A stretch of DNA of 49,192 bases from an uncultured Clostridium sp. (GCA_930989765.1 CAKNNA010000011.1:1-49192); one strand, 5' to 3'. Positions 1 through 10,136 are shown, counted from the stretch's first letter. Program-made: numbers and translations. The notes: a model not told the origin generated them from the sequence alone.

Positions 1-90
1 GAACGGAATTTTAAGATATATCAATACTTCTAGCCTTAACTTAAATAGACATTGACATCCCCAAAGTTCACTATCAATTTAAAGTTCATC
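1..90. repeat. dispersed palindromic repeat copy at window edge
   Basis: About 28-90 matches, in reverse complement, the left arm of the large hairpin at 34174-34276 (shared core GTCTATTTAAGTTAA with GGGGATG upstream of it). It also carries AAAGTTCA motifs of the GAACTTTA repeat family seen at 24556, 25375 and 34125. No complete gene is visible in 1-78. Seen directly; the copy number in the genome is unknown. Confidence 0.5.
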
Positions 91-1012
91 TGCAGTATTA
101 GATATATTATTTATAATTAAATTACAAATATTCATTATACTAGTAATAAACTTGTATTCTTCATTTAGGCAATTGTAATCTAATAATTTTTTAAAAGGTC
201 GTGGCTCAAAAAATGCTTTTGAGCTTGAAAATCTCATATATAAAGAATTGTTTTTGATAGTAAATTCAGGATATATTTTATATTTTTTCTTAAAATCTAG
301 AATCATCTGCATTTGGCTTGCTGTAAATAATTGCATAGTTATAATATTATTATCAGAATAAATGTCATATATTTTTTCAAAATCTGGAGAATCCATTTCT
401 ATTCTGTCTAATTTATTAATTTTAAAGTTAAATATAGAGAATTTATTTTTTAATAAAGAATTTTTCCTTATATGAATTTTTGAAGGTATGTTTTTTTCTA
501 ATGTAATATGTATAAATAATCCTTTAAATATAGTTGTATATGTAGAATGTCCTTTACTGTCTTTGGTTTCGTTTTCTGTTTTTACTTCTGCCATAGTAAA
601 TGGAAATTTATTTTGAAATTTACCAGATATGCTATCTTCTGATGTGAATCTGTCAAAATATTGTTCGAATTCAGCATTTTTGTATAAACTAGGACTTATA
701 CCAATATTTGGCATATAGTTAAATGAGTCATCATAATTTTTTATTAAATTATTAATTATATTTTTCTTGTAAAATGAGATATAACTTTTTGGGTGATATT
801 GTATAAGAAGTGTAAGAAAAACAATATAAAGAATACCTATAAAAATAAGTAGTGATTTTGCACTAGGTATAAAAATTATAAGTAGTAGTATAATAATTGT
901 TAAAATTAAAAAAATGCCAATTTTAAGATTTCTTTGTTTTTTTTCATATAAAGAGGCTCCGAGAATGTAGTTCTTTATATAAATTGGTATATATATCATT
1001 AAAATTTTTCAT
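79..1012 (-). CDS. DUF3137-like membrane protein, partner of LemA, needs a +1 shift at codon 18
   Basis: Probably an inner-membrane-anchored protein of unknown function; DUF3137-type proteins are often encoded next to LemA, as here. Residues about 25-70 form two hydrophobic membrane segments, followed by a soluble domain rich in beta strands. The uninterrupted frame starts only at 999 with no ribosome binding site and an odd start (MIYIPIYIKNYILG). A much better start lies at ATG 1012-1010, preceded by AAGGGG 8-9 bases upstream, giving MKNFNDIYTNLYKELHS. That frame meets CGG at 961-959 and soon stops. Skipping the C reads GGA (Gly18) and enters the long frame, giving 310 aa. So this is a seventh CGGA site, hidden near an N terminus. 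Family call moderate; the frame argument rests on the start and the ribosome binding site. Confidence 0.65.
958..961 (-). other. CGGA +1 frameshift site 1 (DUF3137-like gene)
   Basis: On the minus strand the reading is CAT TCT CGG AGC in the frame opened by the good ribosome binding site. Dropping the C gives TCT GGA GCC and the 300-codon downstream frame. Unshifted product about 22 aa. This site is less certain than the other six because the glycine is not in a motif I can name. Confidence 0.6.
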
Positions 1013-1069
1013 AAATAAATCCCCTTAAAAATATAAATGTTTTGACATTAAAAAATATATTATTCAATA

Positions 1070-1600
1070 TTATATTTTAATATTTATATTATTACTTGCT
1101 TCTTCATCAGCTTCAAATAAATCTTCATCACTAAATTTAAAAAGTTTAGCAATAATATTTGCAGGAAAAGAATTAATACATATATTATATTTTGTAACAC
1201 ATGAATTGTAAATTCTTCTTGCTGCTTGAAGCTGGCTTTCTATTTTACTTAAACTTTTTTCTAGGTTTAAAAAATGTTCATCAGCTTTAAGTTCTGGGTA
1301 GTTTTCGCCTATTGCAATAATTTCTTTGAATTCTTTATTTACAACTTCACCATCTTTTAAATTTTTGGTTTCAAAATATTTGCTTCTGCTTTCTGTGATT
1401 TTAGTAAAAACATTTTCTTCATGTTTAGAATATGTTTTTACACATTCTACTAAATTAGGAATTAAATCAAATCTTTGTGTAAGATAAACATCGATTCCAG
1501 ACTTTGATTGTTTTATTCTATTTTCTAAATTTATTATATAGTTGTATTGGATAATTATATATAATATTAATATTGCAATGATTATTAAAATTGTTGTCAT
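1070..1600 (-). CDS. lemA: LemA family protein
   Basis: LemA family membrane protein, function poorly defined. An N-terminal membrane helix (about residues 1-20) is followed by the family's long helical bundle with characteristic stretches (RFDLIPNLVE, then ITESRSKYF, and AARRIYNSCVTKYN near the C terminus, resembling the AR.FYN..V..YN motif). About 176 aa, a usual LemA length. Start chosen at ATG 1600 because GGAGG lies just upstream; the ATG at 1612 overlaps that ribosome binding site. It lies upstream of the DUF3137-like gene on the same strand with a 57-base gap, so the two are probably co-transcribed. Confidence 0.85.
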   Translation of the reverse strand: MTTILIIIAILILYIIIQYNYIINLENRIKQSKSGIDVYLTQRFDLIPNLVECVKTYSKHEENVFTKITESRSKYFETKNLKDGEVVNKEFKEIIAIGENYPELKADEHFLNLEKSLSKIESQLQAARRIYNSCVTKYNICINSFPANIIAKLFKFSDEDLFEADEEASNNINIKI

Positions 1601-1756
1601 ATTTTCCTCCATTTTATTATATAGATATAATTAAAATTTTGCTTCATATAATTTTTTTATGTGTATAATAAGAAAATTTATGTAAGATTAATTAGAATTA
1701 TAACATTTATAAAAAAGTGATGCAATAGTAAAATTTATAAAAATTTCCAAAAAACC

Positions 1757-1785
1757 TTGACACACAGCCAAAAACATTATATAAT
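1757..1785 (+). promoter_or_regulatory. sigma-A promoter of the S10 operon
   Basis: TTGACA at 1757-1762, a 17-base spacer and TATAAT at 1780-1785 form a perfect consensus promoter. It drives the leader and rpsJ downstream. No other gene lies between it and rpsJ. Confidence 0.85.
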
Positions 1786-2064
1786 ATACACGCATAAAAA
1801 AGCGATGAAGCCAAATGTAGCTACACACCTACAAAAATAGGCGATGGAGGGAACTTTGGTGGAGTATGTTATGGCAAAGACCAGGCGGTAAGTTATAAAA
1901 TAACACTTATCCCAAAAATTTATAATGCGTTTTTTGGGCTTAAAAATAGGAGTTATTCGAAACGCCAGAGTGCGTTTTTACTTGCCACGGTAATTTTAGT
2001 AACAAATAATTGTTACTACAGGCAAAAAAGCCAATACAATATTTTAAAAGGAGGGAAAATTACA
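1786..2064 (+). promoter_or_regulatory. structured 5' leader of the ribosomal S10 operon
   Basis: A leader of about 270 bases without a convincing ORF. Visible structures: CCCAAAAA pairing with TTTTTTGGG (1911-1938); AAACGC pairing with GCGTTTTT, a short terminator-like hairpin with a T-run (1960-1979); and a nested stem of TTGCC/GGCAA (1982-1986 with 2021-2025) around TAGTAACAA/TTGTTACTA (1997-2018). Such leaders in r-protein operons commonly bind a ribosomal protein for feedback or attenuate transcription. I do not recognise this one as a named family. AAAGGAGGG precedes rpsJ. Confidence 0.55.
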
Positions 2065-2391
2065 ATGGCAAATTCAACAGTTGTAACAAGTGAAAAAATA
2101 AGAATAAGACTAAAAGCTTATGACCATGTAATTTTAGATCAGTCTGCTGAAAGAATAGTAGATACTGCTAAAAAAACAGGAGCAAAAGTATCAGGTCCTA
2201 TTCCACTACCAACACAAAAGGAAATAGTTACAATCTTACGTTCTCCACACAAATATAAAGATTCAAGAGAACAATTTGAAATGAGAACACATAAAAGAGT
2301 TATAGACATTTTATATCCAACACAAAAAACAGTTGACAGTCTAATGAAATTAGAATTACCAGCTGGTGTAGATATAGAAATAAAACTATAA
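2065..2391 (+). CDS. rpsJ: 30S ribosomal protein S10
   Basis: Small-subunit protein S10, which also acts with NusB in antitermination. The 108-residue protein shows the family core ([11 protein letters not shown] near the start, [17 protein letters not shown], then the C-terminal beta strand). The N-terminal extension of about 9 residues before KIRIRL is slightly long. First gene of the S10 operon, behind a strong ribosome binding site. The 185 bases before rplC carry no gene I can support. Confidence 0.97.
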   Translation: MANSTVVTSEKIRIRLKAYDHVILDQSAERIVDTAKKTGAKVSGPIPLPTQKEIVTILRSPHKYKDSREQFEMRTHKRVIDILYPTQKTVDSLMKLELPAGVDIEIKL

Positions 2392-2576
2392 TATACTTTT
2401 AATTTATTCAAAAGAAAATTTAAAAATAGAAATAAAAAATTTTGAATTCAATATTCAAATAAATTTCACAAAAATCAAATAAAATTCAATACTACTAATA
2501 AAGTAGCATCAAAACCAAGCTGATATACATTTAAAAATGCAATATAAATATCAGCCAATAGTTAGGAGGAATAAAA

Positions 2577-3212
2577 ATGGAAAAAGGAATAATAGGAAGA
2601 AAACTAGGAATGACACAAATATTTGATGAAAAAGGAAATGTTATTCCAGTAACAGTTATAGAAGCAGGTCCTTGTGTTGTAGCACAAGTTAAAACAGTAG
2701 AAACAGACGGATATGATGCAGTGCAACTAGGATTTGGAGAAATAAAAGACAAACACATAAACAAACCAAAAAGAGGACACTTTGCAAAAGCAGGTCTTGT
2801 AAACAAAAAACACTTAAGAGAATTCAGACTAAATAAAGTAGAAGGAATAAAAGTTGGAGATGAAGTAAAAGCAGATATATTTAAGGCTGGAGAAAGAGTT
2901 GATATCCAAGGAACAACAAAAGGAAAAGGATTCCAAGGTGTTATAAAAAGACATGGACAAAGTAGAGGACCAATGGGACATGGTTCAATGTATCACAGAA
3001 GACCAGGTTCAATGGGACCAACATCAACACCAGGAAGAGTATTTAAAGGTAAAAAACTACCAGGACATATGGGAAGAGTTACAGTTACAATACAAAATCT
3101 AGATGTTGTAAAAGTAGATATGGACAAAAATGTAATACTAGTTAAAGGTAGTGTACCAGGAGCAAAAGGAGCTATCTTAAAAGTAAAATCAACAGTAAAG
3201 GCTAGTAAATAG
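2577..3212 (+). CDS. rplC: 50S ribosomal protein L3
   Basis: Large-subunit protein L3, which binds 23S rRNA near the 3' end and reaches the peptidyl-transferase centre. 211 aa, typical length. Begins with [14 protein letters not shown] and contains the central extension [20 protein letters not shown] followed by the [15 protein letters not shown] region. ATG follows TTAGGAGG with good spacing. Second gene of the S10 operon. Confidence 0.97.
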   Translation: MEKGIIGRKLGMTQIFDEKGNVIPVTVIEAGPCVVAQVKTVETDGYDAVQLGFGEIKDKHINKPKRGHFAKAGLVNKKHLREFRLNKVEGIKVGDEVKADIFKAGERVDIQGTTKGKGFQGVIKRHGQSRGPMGHGSMYHRRPGSMGPTSTPGRVFKGKKLPGHMGRVTVTIQNLDVVKVDMDKNVILVKGSVPGAKGAILKVKSTVKASK

Positions 3213-3230
3213 AAGGGAGGAGGAAAATAG

Positions 3231-3854
3231 ATGCTAAAAATAGATGTATTAGATATGAATGGTAAAAAAGTAAGTGATTTAGAACTTGCTGAAAGTGTAT
3301 TTGGAATAGAGCCAAATGAAGCGATAGTACATAGTGTATTAGTTAATTATTTAGCAAACAGACGTCAAGGAACACAAAGCACAAAAACTAGAGCAGAAGT
3401 TTCTGGTGGTGGAAGAAAACCATGGAGACAAAAAGGAACAGGTAGAGCAAGACAAGGAAGTACAAGAGCACCACAATGGATAAAAGGTGGTATAGCATTA
3501 GGTCCAAAACCTCGCTCATATAAATATACAGTTAATAAAAAAGAAAAAAGATTAGCAATTAAATCTGTTCTAAGTTCAAAAGTTTTAGAAAAAGAACTAA
3601 CAGTAGTAGATAAATTAGAATTAAAAGAAATAAAAACAAAAAATATGCAAAAAGCATTACAAGATTTAAAATTAACAGGAAAAACATTAATAATATTACC
3701 AGAAAAAAATGAAAATGTTTATATGTCAGCAAGAAACTTAAATGGAGTTAAAACAATTTTATTAAACAATATAAACATATTTGATTTATTAAAATATACT
3801 AATTTAATACTTCCTGTAGATACTGTTAAGAAAATAGAGGAGGTGTATGCATAA
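3231..3854 (+). CDS. rplD: 50S ribosomal protein L4
   Basis: Large-subunit L4, lining the exit tunnel. The tunnel loop is visible ([20 protein letters not shown] and the following [20 protein letters not shown]). 207 aa, normal. GGAGGAG precedes the ATG. Its stop codon overlaps the rplW start by one base, so translation is coupled. In E. coli L4 is the S10-operon repressor; whether it acts on the leader here is unknown. Confidence 0.97.
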   Translation: MLKIDVLDMNGKKVSDLELAESVFGIEPNEAIVHSVLVNYLANRRQGTQSTKTRAEVSGGGRKPWRQKGTGRARQGSTRAPQWIKGGIALGPKPRSYKYTVNKKEKRLAIKSVLSSKVLEKELTVVDKLELKEIKTKNMQKALQDLKLTGKTLIILPEKNENVYMSARNLNGVKTILLNNINIFDLLKYTNLILPVDTVKKIEEVYA

Positions 3855-4201
3855 TGTTACCAGAAGAAATAATAATAGCACCAGTTGTTACAGAAAAAAG
3901 TAATGATGAATTACAAGAAGGTAAATACACTTTCAAAGTAAACAAAAAAGCAACAAAAGTTGAAATTGCAAAAGCAGTTGAAAAACTTTTTGAAGTAAAA
4001 GTATTAAAAGTAAATACAATGTCAGTAAAAGGAAAACAAAAAAGAGTAGGATACCATACAGGAAAAACTTCTGATTGGAAAAAAGCAATAGTAACTATTG
4101 ATACAAATCCAGAAGAAGTAACATATCTTGGAAAAGGTGGTAAACAAATTAAAGGTTCTAAAAAATTCAAAGATTCAATTGATGAATTTATGGGAGCTTA
4201 A
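3854..4201 (+). CDS. rplW: 50S ribosomal protein L23
   Basis: L23 lies at the tunnel exit and docks trigger factor and SRP. Family features: [10 protein letters not shown] near the N terminus and the basic loop about residues 60-80 ending in [15 protein letters not shown]. 115 aa, slightly longer than the usual 95-100 because of a basic C-terminal tail. It starts at the last base of the rplD stop codon; an AGAGGAGG just upstream, inside the end of rplD, provides the ribosome binding site. Confidence 0.96.
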   Translation: MLPEEIIIAPVVTEKSNDELQEGKYTFKVNKKATKVEIAKAVEKLFEVKVLKVNTMSVKGKQKRVGYHTGKTSDWKKAIVTIDTNPEEVTYLGKGGKQIKGSKKFKDSIDEFMGA

Positions 4202-4210
4202 GGTATAAAA

Positions 4211-4597
4211 ATGGAAAATAAAGAAGAAAGAAAGAAATTTTTAAAGGTACTTCAAGGTGGACTCCCAAGTATTAGAGAAATAAAAAAATTGCTTCCAATA
4301 CAATTACAAGAAATAAAGCATAGAATAAGAAATTTAAAAGATGTAAATCAAGATTTAATAAAAGAAACGCAAGAACAAATAGACGAATTGGAAGCAAAAT
4401 ATGGAGAAAACCTTAAAGAACTATATAAATTTCAAGATTATGAGCTTTTGCAGTTATATAGAATAATAAATGATAAAAATTTCACATTTTTTATAGAACA
4501 AGCAGAGCAAATAAAAGATAATCAAATAAAAAGAAATAGTATTCATCTAATAAAAGATGAAAATAAAAAAGATATCGGGAAAGAACCCGGAGAATAA
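4211..4597 (+). CDS. unrecognised 128-aa helical protein inserted in the S10 operon
   Basis: I do not recognise this gene. It encodes a highly charged, lysine- and glutamate-rich protein without membrane segment or cysteines. Residues about 25-75 have heptad-like spacing that suggests a coiled coil, and the tail is acidic (ends GKEPGE). It lies 9 bases after rplW and 57 bases before rplB, a junction that is uninterrupted in most bacteria. The ribosome binding site is weak (AAGGT). Codon use is like its neighbours, with AGA and GAA dominant, so it does not look recently acquired. Its place implies co-expression with ribosomal proteins; any ribosome-related role is inference. Confidence 0.75.
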   Translation: MENKEERKKFLKVLQGGLPSIREIKKLLPIQLQEIKHRIRNLKDVNQDLIKETQEQIDELEAKYGENLKELYKFQDYELLQLYRIINDKNFTFFIEQAEQIKDNQIKRNSIHLIKDENKKDIGKEPGE

Positions 4598-4654
4598 AGA
4601 ATATCTGCATATGGAGCAGGAAAAAATCCATAAAAGAAAGGAAGAGAAAAAAAC

Positions 4655-5482
4655 ATGGGAATGAAACATTTTAAACCATATACACCATCAAGAAGAAATA
4701 TGACAGTTTCAGACTTTGCAGAAATTACAAAGAAAACTCCTGAAAAATCTCTACTTGCTAAAAAGAAAGAAAATGCAGGAAGAAACTCATATGGAAGAAT
4801 AACAGTAAGACATCAAGGTGGTGGAAATAGACAAAAATATAGAATAGTAGATTTTAAAAGAAAAAATGATAACAAAGAAGCAACAGTTATTGGAATCGAA
4901 TATGATCCAAATCGTAGTAGCAACATAGCTTTAATTCAATATGAAGATGGAGAAAAAGCATATATCTTAGCACCACAAGGATTAACAGATGGTGATAAAG
5001 TAATATCTGGTGAAGCAGTAGATATAAAACCAGGAAACTGTATGCCAATATCTTCAATACCAGTAGGTACATTAATTCATAATATAGAATTAAACCCAGG
5101 TCAAGGAGGAAAATTAGTAAAAGCTGCAGGACAAAGTGCACAACTTATGGCAAAAGAAGGAAAATATGCACATGTTAGATTACCTTCAGGAGAAATGAGA
5201 TTAATTTTAGCAAGATGTAGAGCAACAATAGGAGTTATAGGAAACTCTGACCATGAAAATGTAAAATTGGGAAAAGCAGGAAGAAAACGTCATATGGGAT
5301 GGAGACCAGAAGTTAGAGGATCTGTAATGAACCCAGTAGATCACCCACATGGTGGTGGTGAAGGTAGAGCACCAGTAGGACATGCAGGACCATTAACACC
5401 TTGGGGTAAACCAGCATTAGGATATAAGACAAGAAATAAAAAGAAAACAACAAATAAATTTATAGTAAAAAGAAGAAAATAG
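4655..5482 (+). CDS. rplB: 50S ribosomal protein L2
   Basis: L2, essential for subunit association and peptidyl transfer. 275 aa. The conserved C-terminal segment with [31 protein letters not shown] and [10 protein letters not shown], which carries the invariant histidine, is intact. Start ATG 4655 ([14 protein letters not shown]) follows AAGGAAG. Downstream of the unknown small gene, upstream of rpsS. Confidence 0.97.
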   Translation: MGMKHFKPYTPSRRNMTVSDFAEITKKTPEKSLLAKKKENAGRNSYGRITVRHQGGGNRQKYRIVDFKRKNDNKEATVIGIEYDPNRSSNIALIQYEDGEKAYILAPQGLTDGDKVISGEAVDIKPGNCMPISSIPVGTLIHNIELNPGQGGKLVKAAGQSAQLMAKEGKYAHVRLPSGEMRLILARCRATIGVIGNSDHENVKLGKAGRKRHMGWRPEVRGSVMNPVDHPHGGGEGRAPVGHAGPLTPWGKPALGYKTRNKKKTTNKFIVKRRK

Positions 5483-5587
5483 AAGATAGATTAATTTTTA
5501 AATGTAATTTAAAAGTATAAAATAAATTTAAAAATGAATTATCAAGAACAAAAAAAGAAATTACCTTGGAAAGGAGGACATAAAAAT

Positions 5588-5869
5588 ATGTCTAGATCAA
5601 GCAAGAAAAAACCTTTTGTACAAGAAAAATTACTAAAAAGAATAGAAGCTATGAATGAAACAGGAGCAAAAGAAGTTTTAAAAACATGGTCAAGAGCATC
5701 TACAATATATCCACAAATGGTAGGACATACAATTGCTGTACATGATGGGAGAAAACATGTTCCAATATATATAACAGAAGAAATGATTGGACACAAATTA
5801 GGTGAATTTGCTCCTACAAGAACATTTAAAGGTCATGCAGGAGAAAAAACAACAAAAGTTGGAAAATAA
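5588..5869 (+). CDS. rpsS: 30S ribosomal protein S19
   Basis: S19 of the 30S head. The ATG at 5588 is chosen over in-frame upstream codons because AAAGGAGG sits at 5570-5577 and the product then begins [11 protein letters not shown], the family start. 93 aa. Conserved core: [38 protein letters not shown] and TRTFKGH. Confidence 0.95.
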   Translation: MSRSSKKKPFVQEKLLKRIEAMNETGAKEVLKTWSRASTIYPQMVGHTIAVHDGRKHVPIYITEEMIGHKLGEFAPTRTFKGHAGEKTTKVGK

Positions 5870-5917
5870 AAAAATTACTAAATAAATTTTACTTTATCAA
5901 AAAGGAGGTAAATAAAA

Positions 5918-6280
5918 GTGCAAGAGCAAGAAATAGCCAAAAATGAAGCAAGAGCAACTTTAAAATATGCAAGAATATCAGCTAGAAAAGTAAAAATAGT
6001 TGCAGATTTAATAAGAGGAAAAAATGTAGATGAAGCTTTGGCAATAGTAAAATTTACACCAAAAGCATCATCAGAATTAATAGAAAAATTATTAAAATCA
6101 GCTATAGCAAATGCTGAAAATAACCATGGATTAAATAAACAAAATTTATATGTTGCTGAAATATATGCAAACCAAGGTCCAACACTAAAAAGAATAAGAC
6201 CAGCTGCAAAAGGTTCAGCAGTAAGAATAAGAAAAAGAACAAGTCATGTTACAATAGTTCTAAAAGAAAAGGAGGATTAA
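5918..6280 (+). CDS. rplV: 50S ribosomal protein L22
   Basis: L22 lines the polypeptide exit tunnel. GTG start at 5918 behind AAAGGAGG. 120 aa. Shows the family pattern [18 protein letters not shown], the tunnel hairpin around [12 protein letters not shown] and the C-terminal RTSHVTIVL. Five bases separate it from rpsC, suggesting coupled translation. Confidence 0.96.
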   Translation: MQEQEIAKNEARATLKYARISARKVKIVADLIRGKNVDEALAIVKFTPKASSELIEKLLKSAIANAENNHGLNKQNLYVAEIYANQGPTLKRIRPAAKGSAVRIRKRTSHVTIVLKEKED

Positions 6281-6285
6281 ACCAA

Positions 6286-6942
6286 ATGGGACAAAAGGTA
6301 CATCCAACAGGTGTAAGAGTTGGAATAATAAAAGACTGGAACTCAAAATGGTATGCTAATTCTAAAGATTTTTCAGAATTTTTAGTAGAAGACCAAAAAA
6401 TACGTAAATTTTTAAAGAAAAAATTATACGCAGCTGGAATCGCTAAAATAGAAATAGAAAGAACAGCAAAAGCCATTAAAGTTAATTTATATACAGCAAA
6501 ACCAGGAATAGTAATAGGAAAAGGTGGAGCTGGAGCAGAAAGCATAAAACAAGAACTTTCAAAAGTAATAGGAAAAAATATTAATTTAAATATTGTTGAA
6601 GTAAAAAACATAGATACAGACAGCCAATTAGTTGCTGAAAATATTGCAGGACAACTAGAAAGAAGAATTTCATTCAGACGTGCAATGAAACAATGTATGC
6701 AAAAAGCAATAAAAGCAGGAGCTTTAGGAATTAAAACTTCAGTATCTGGAAGATTAGGTGGAGCCGACATGGCAAGAACAGAATTCTATAAAGAAGGAAA
6801 TATTCCTTTACAAACTTTAAGAGCAGATATAGATTATGGATTTGCAGAAGCAGATACAACATATGGAAAAATCGGTGTAAAAGTTTGGATATATAAAGGA
6901 GAAGTTCTTCCAGCTAAAAAAGTGGAAGGAGGAGAAGCATAA
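6286..6942 (+). CDS. rpsC: 30S ribosomal protein S3
   Basis: S3 at the mRNA entry site. Starts [14 protein letters not shown]. The KH domain GKGGAG motif is at about residues 80-85 and the C-terminal domain contains [12 protein letters not shown]. 218 aa. Stop codon overlaps the rplP start by one base. Confidence 0.97.
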   Translation: MGQKVHPTGVRVGIIKDWNSKWYANSKDFSEFLVEDQKIRKFLKKKLYAAGIAKIEIERTAKAIKVNLYTAKPGIVIGKGGAGAESIKQELSKVIGKNINLNIVEVKNIDTDSQLVAENIAGQLERRISFRRAMKQCMQKAIKAGALGIKTSVSGRLGGADMARTEFYKEGNIPLQTLRADIDYGFAEADTTYGKIGVKVWIYKGEVLPAKKVEGGEA

Positions 6943-7385
6943 TGCCATTAATGCCAAAAAGAACAAAATTTAGAAAAATGCAAAAAGGTAGAATGAGAGG
7001 AAAAGCAACAAGAGGAACACGTGTTACTGATGGTGAATATGGACTTCAAGCAGTAACTGCAGGATTAATTACAAGTAATCAAATAGAAGCAGCACGTATT
7101 GCTATGACTCGTTATATAAAAAGAGGAGGTCAAGTTTGGATAAAAATATTTCCAGACAAACCAATAACATCAAAACCTATAGGAACTCGTATGGGTAAAG
7201 GAAAAGGAGCTCCAGAATATTGGGTAGCTGTTGTAAAACCAGGAAGAGTAATGTTTGAAATTGCTGGTGTACCAGAAGAAACAGCTAGAGAAGCTTTACG
7301 TTTAGCAATGAATAAACTACCAGTAAAAGCAAAATTTGTTACTAAGGAAACAGAAAAGGTAGGTGAAAATGATGAAGATAAATAA
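6942..7385 (+). CDS. rplP: 50S ribosomal protein L16
   Basis: L16, next to the A-site tRNA. Starts [12 protein letters not shown], with an alternative Met three codons in; the first is favoured by the one-base overlap with rpsC and the internal GGAGGAG. Family motifs [22 protein letters not shown] are present across about residues 83-105. 147 aa. Confidence 0.96.
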   Translation: MPLMPKRTKFRKMQKGRMRGKATRGTRVTDGEYGLQAVTAGLITSNQIEAARIAMTRYIKRGGQVWIKIFPDKPITSKPIGTRMGKGKGAPEYWVAVVKPGRVMFEIAGVPEETAREALRLAMNKLPVKAKFVTKETEKVGENDEDK

Positions 7386-7575
7386 AATAAGAGAAATGTC
7401 TTCACCAGATTTAGAGAAAGAATTAGGTGAACTAAAACAAGAATTATTCAAATTAAAATTTAGTTTAGCTACTCATGGATTAGATAATCCAATGAAAATA
7501 AAGGAAGTAAAAAAGGATATAGCTAAAATAAACACAATATTAACAGAAAGAAAAATTCAAGAAGCAAAGAAATAA
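7369..7575 (+). CDS. rpmC: 50S ribosomal protein L29
   Basis: L29, near the tunnel exit and SRP contact. A short two-helix protein: [30 protein letters not shown], given here only to mark the family's first helix and LKFSLATHG turn. The start overlaps the end of rplP; GTG 7363, ATG 7369 and ATG 7372 are all in frame, and the AGGTAGG upstream fits the ATGs best. About 68 aa. Confidence 0.93.
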   Translation: MMKINKIREMSSPDLEKELGELKQELFKLKFSLATHGLDNPMKIKEVKKDIAKINTILTERKIQEAKK

Positions 7576-7642
7576 GTATTATAAAAAGTACAAATACAAT
7601 ATTAAAATAGGCTTATCAAGTAATAAGAAGGAGGATTTATAA

Positions 7643-7906
7643 ATGGAAGAAAGAAATCTTCGTAAAACTATGGTAGGAACTGTACTATCTAATAAAATGG
7701 ATAAAACAGTAGTAGTTGCTGTAGAAACAAGAGCAAAACATACAGTTTACTCAAAAACTATGAAGAAAACATATAAACTAAAAGCCCATGACGAAGAAAA
7801 TGCTTGTCAAATAGGTGATAAAGTTAAAGTTATGGAAACAAGACCACTTTCTAAAGATAAAAGATGGAGAGTAGTTGAAATAGTAGAAAAAGCTATCATT
7901 AAATAA
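7643..7906 (+). CDS. rpsQ: 30S ribosomal protein S17
   Basis: S17, an OB-fold primary 16S rRNA binder. Starts [14 protein letters not shown]; conserved [15 protein letters not shown] and the basic segment with [14 protein letters not shown]. 87 aa. GAAGGAGG precedes the ATG. The next 123 bases before rplN hold no gene. Confidence 0.96.
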   Translation: MEERNLRKTMVGTVLSNKMDKTVVVAVETRAKHTVYSKTMKKTYKLKAHDEENACQIGDKVKVMETRPLSKDKRWRVVEIVEKAIIK

Positions 7907-8029
7907 ATGATATAATAACTTAAATGTTCTTAATAAATATAATATTTTTAACTTAATAAAAAAATATTATAATAAAAGAAATTTTAAATATCATTATAAA
8001 ATGATACTAAAAGAAAGGAGAAACCTAAA

Positions 8030-8398
8030 ATGATACAACAACAAACAATATTAAAAGTAGCAGATAACACAGGTGCAAAAGAAATTATGTGCATTAGATG
8101 TTTAGGTGGTTCATTTAGAAAAACTGCAAACATAGGTGATGTTATAGTTGCTTCAGTTAAATCAGCAACACCAGGTGGCGTTGTAAAAAAAGGTGATGTT
8201 GTAAAAGCTGTTATTGTTAGAAGTAAAAGAGGACTAAGAAGAGCAGATGGTTCATACATAAAATTTGATGAAAATGCAGCTGTAATAATAAAAGAAGATA
8301 AAACACCAAGAGGAACACGTATATTTGGACCAGTAGCAAGAGAATTAAGAGACAATGATTATATGAAAATATTATCATTAGCTCCAGAAGTTTTATAG
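8030..8398 (+). CDS. rplN: 50S ribosomal protein L14
   Basis: L14 at the subunit interface. 122 aa, the standard length. Starts [19 protein letters not shown] and carries the signature around [17 protein letters not shown] plus the C-terminal [19 protein letters not shown] precedes the start. Confidence 0.97.
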   Translation: MIQQQTILKVADNTGAKEIMCIRCLGGSFRKTANIGDVIVASVKSATPGGVVKKGDVVKAVIVRSKRGLRRADGSYIKFDENAAVIIKEDKTPRGTRIFGPVARELRDNDYMKILSLAPEVL

Positions 8399-8483
8399 TC
8401 TTTTATAAATTAATTAAAAAATGCAATAAAAATTTTTATATAAGTTTAAATAAAAATTCTAAGAAAAGGAGGAAAAAACTCTT

Positions 8484-8792
8484 ATGAAGATAAAAAAAGG
8501 TGATAATGTTGCAGTTTTATCTGGAAATGATAAAGGAAAAACTGGAGAAGTTTTAGAAGTATTACCAAAACAAGATAAAATTGTTGTAAAAAATGTAAAT
8601 ATAAGAAAAAAACACGTAAAACCTAGAAAAGCAGGAGAAGAAGGCGGAATATTATCAGTAGAATGTGCAATTCCAGCATCAAAAGTAAATGTTGTATGTC
8701 CAAAATGTGGAAAAGCAGCAAAAGTTGGTTTTGTAATTGAAAATGATAAAAAAGTTCGTGTTTGCAAAAAATGTGGTGCAAAATTGAAATAG
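8484..8792 (+). CDS. rplX: 50S ribosomal protein L24 with C-terminal zinc ribbon
   Basis: L24 initiates 50S assembly. N-terminal KOW motif (KKGDNVAVLSGNDKGKTGEV). The C-terminal part has two CxxC pairs, C72/C75 and C94/C97, expected to bind zinc; many but not all bacterial L24 proteins keep these. 102 aa. AAAGGAGG lies upstream of the ATG. Confidence 0.95.
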   Translation: MKIKKGDNVAVLSGNDKGKTGEVLEVLPKQDKIVVKNVNIRKKHVKPRKAGEEGGILSVECAIPASKVNVVCPKCGKAAKVGFVIENDKKVRVCKKCGAKLK

Positions 8793-8819
8793 ATATAGAA
8801 AGGAGGCTTAAGCTAAGCG

Positions 8820-9359
8820 ATGGAAAAATTAAAGGAAAAATACATAAAAGAAGTAGTACCAGCATTAATGAAAAAATTTAATTATAAATCAGTAATGCAA
8901 GTTCCAAAACTTAACAAAGTAGTAATAAATATAGGTTTAGGAGATGTAAAAGAAAATCCTAAATCACTTGAAAATGCAATGAATGATTTAATGGAAATTA
9001 CAGGTCAAAGACCAGTAGTTACAAAAGCTAGAAAATCAATTGCAGCATTTAAATTAAGAGAAGGTGTAAATGTAGGATGTAAAGTTACATTAAGAGCAGA
9101 TAAAATGTATGATTTTGTTTATAAACTATTTAATGTAGCACTTCCAAGAGTTAGAGATTTTAGAGGAGTATCACAAGACTCATTTGATGGTAGAGGAAAC
9201 TACAGTATGGGTGTAAAAGAACAATTAATATTCCCTGAAATTGAATATGATAAAATCGATAAAATCAGAGGAATGGATATAATATTTGCAACTACTGCAA
9301 GTTCAGATGAAGAAGCAAAAGAATTATTAAAACTTTTAGGTATGCCTTTCAAAAATTAG
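8820..9359 (+). CDS. rplE: 50S ribosomal protein L5
   Basis: L5 binds 5S rRNA and the P-site tRNA elbow. 179 aa. Family motifs: [11 protein letters not shown], then [33 protein letters not shown] and FPEIEYDKI. Start ATG 8820 follows AAAGGAGG with rather long spacing. Confidence 0.97.
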   Translation: MEKLKEKYIKEVVPALMKKFNYKSVMQVPKLNKVVINIGLGDVKENPKSLENAMNDLMEITGQRPVVTKARKSIAAFKLREGVNVGCKVTLRADKMYDFVYKLFNVALPRVRDFRGVSQDSFDGRGNYSMGVKEQLIFPEIEYDKIDKIRGMDIIFATTASSDEEAKELLKLLGMPFKN

Positions 9360-9380
9360 TCAAAAGGAGGAAAAAAAGTA

Positions 9381-9566
9381 ATGGCTAAAAAATCAATGAA
9401 AGTAAAACAAGCAAGACCACAAAAATACAAAACAAGAGAATACAACAGATGTAAATTATGTGGTAGACCACATGGCTATATCAGAAAATATGGTATTTGT
9501 CGTGTATGCTTTAGAGAATTAGCTCATAAAGGAGAAATACCAGGTGTTAAAAAAGCTAGTTGGTAA
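9381..9566 (+). CDS. rpsN: 30S ribosomal protein S14, zinc-binding type Z
   Basis: S14 of 61 aa with C24, C27, C40 and C43 forming the zinc site ([10 protein letters not shown] and [11 protein letters not shown]). This is the short zinc-dependent form; the long zinc-independent form is not in the window. AAAGGAGG precedes the ATG. Confidence 0.97.
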   Translation: MAKKSMKVKQARPQKYKTREYNRCKLCGRPHGYIRKYGICRVCFRELAHKGEIPGVKKASW

Positions 9567-9686
9567 AATTAACATTATGTATTAAAATAAAATAGTTTAA
9601 AAATTTAAATATAAATTTTACTAAAAGTCAATATAGTGGTGTTAAGAAATAACCTAACTATTAAACAGAAAAGGAGGGAATATAAA

Positions 9687-10085
9687 TTGAATACAACAGA
9701 CCCAATTGCAGATATGTTAACAAGAATAAGAAATGCAAATACTTCAAAACATAAAATAGTTGATGTACCAGCATCAAATTTGAAATTAGGTATTGCTGAA
9801 ATATTATTTAAAGAAGGATATATAAAATCTTTTGAAGAAATAAAAGATGAAAGTCAAGGAATAATAAGAATTACTTTAAAATATGATGAAAAAGGTAAAA
9901 GAGTTATAGATGGACTAAAAAGAATAAGTAAACCAGGTTTAAGAGTATATGCAGGAAAAGATGAATTACCACAAGTATTAAATGGTTTAGGAATTGCTAT
10001 AATTTCTACATCTAAAGGATTAAAAACAGATAAAGAAGCAAGAGAGCTAGGTGTAGGAGGAGAAGTTTTAGCATATATTTGGTAA
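9687..10085 (+). CDS. rpsH: 30S ribosomal protein S8
   Basis: S8, a 16S rRNA binder and in many bacteria the spc-operon regulator. TTG 9687 is chosen as start because AAAGGAGGG is 9 bases upstream and the product then begins [17 protein letters not shown], the family start; the frame stays open further upstream without a ribosome binding site. 132 aa, ending [11 protein letters not shown] as expected. Confidence 0.95.
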   Translation: MNTTDPIADMLTRIRNANTSKHKIVDVPASNLKLGIAEILFKEGYIKSFEEIKDESQGIIRITLKYDEKGKRVIDGLKRISKPGLRVYAGKDELPQVLNGLGIAIISTSKGLKTDKEARELGVGGEVLAYIW

Positions 10086-10136
10086 AATGGGGAAAACCCT
10101 AATAGTAAAATTGACGAAAAGGAGGAAAACAAAGAA

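Noticed and set aside
1..33. CGGA at 4-7 as an eighth frameshift site near the end of a gene entering the window
   Set aside because: Both frames are short and end near a repeat; there is too little sequence to tell whether it is coding.
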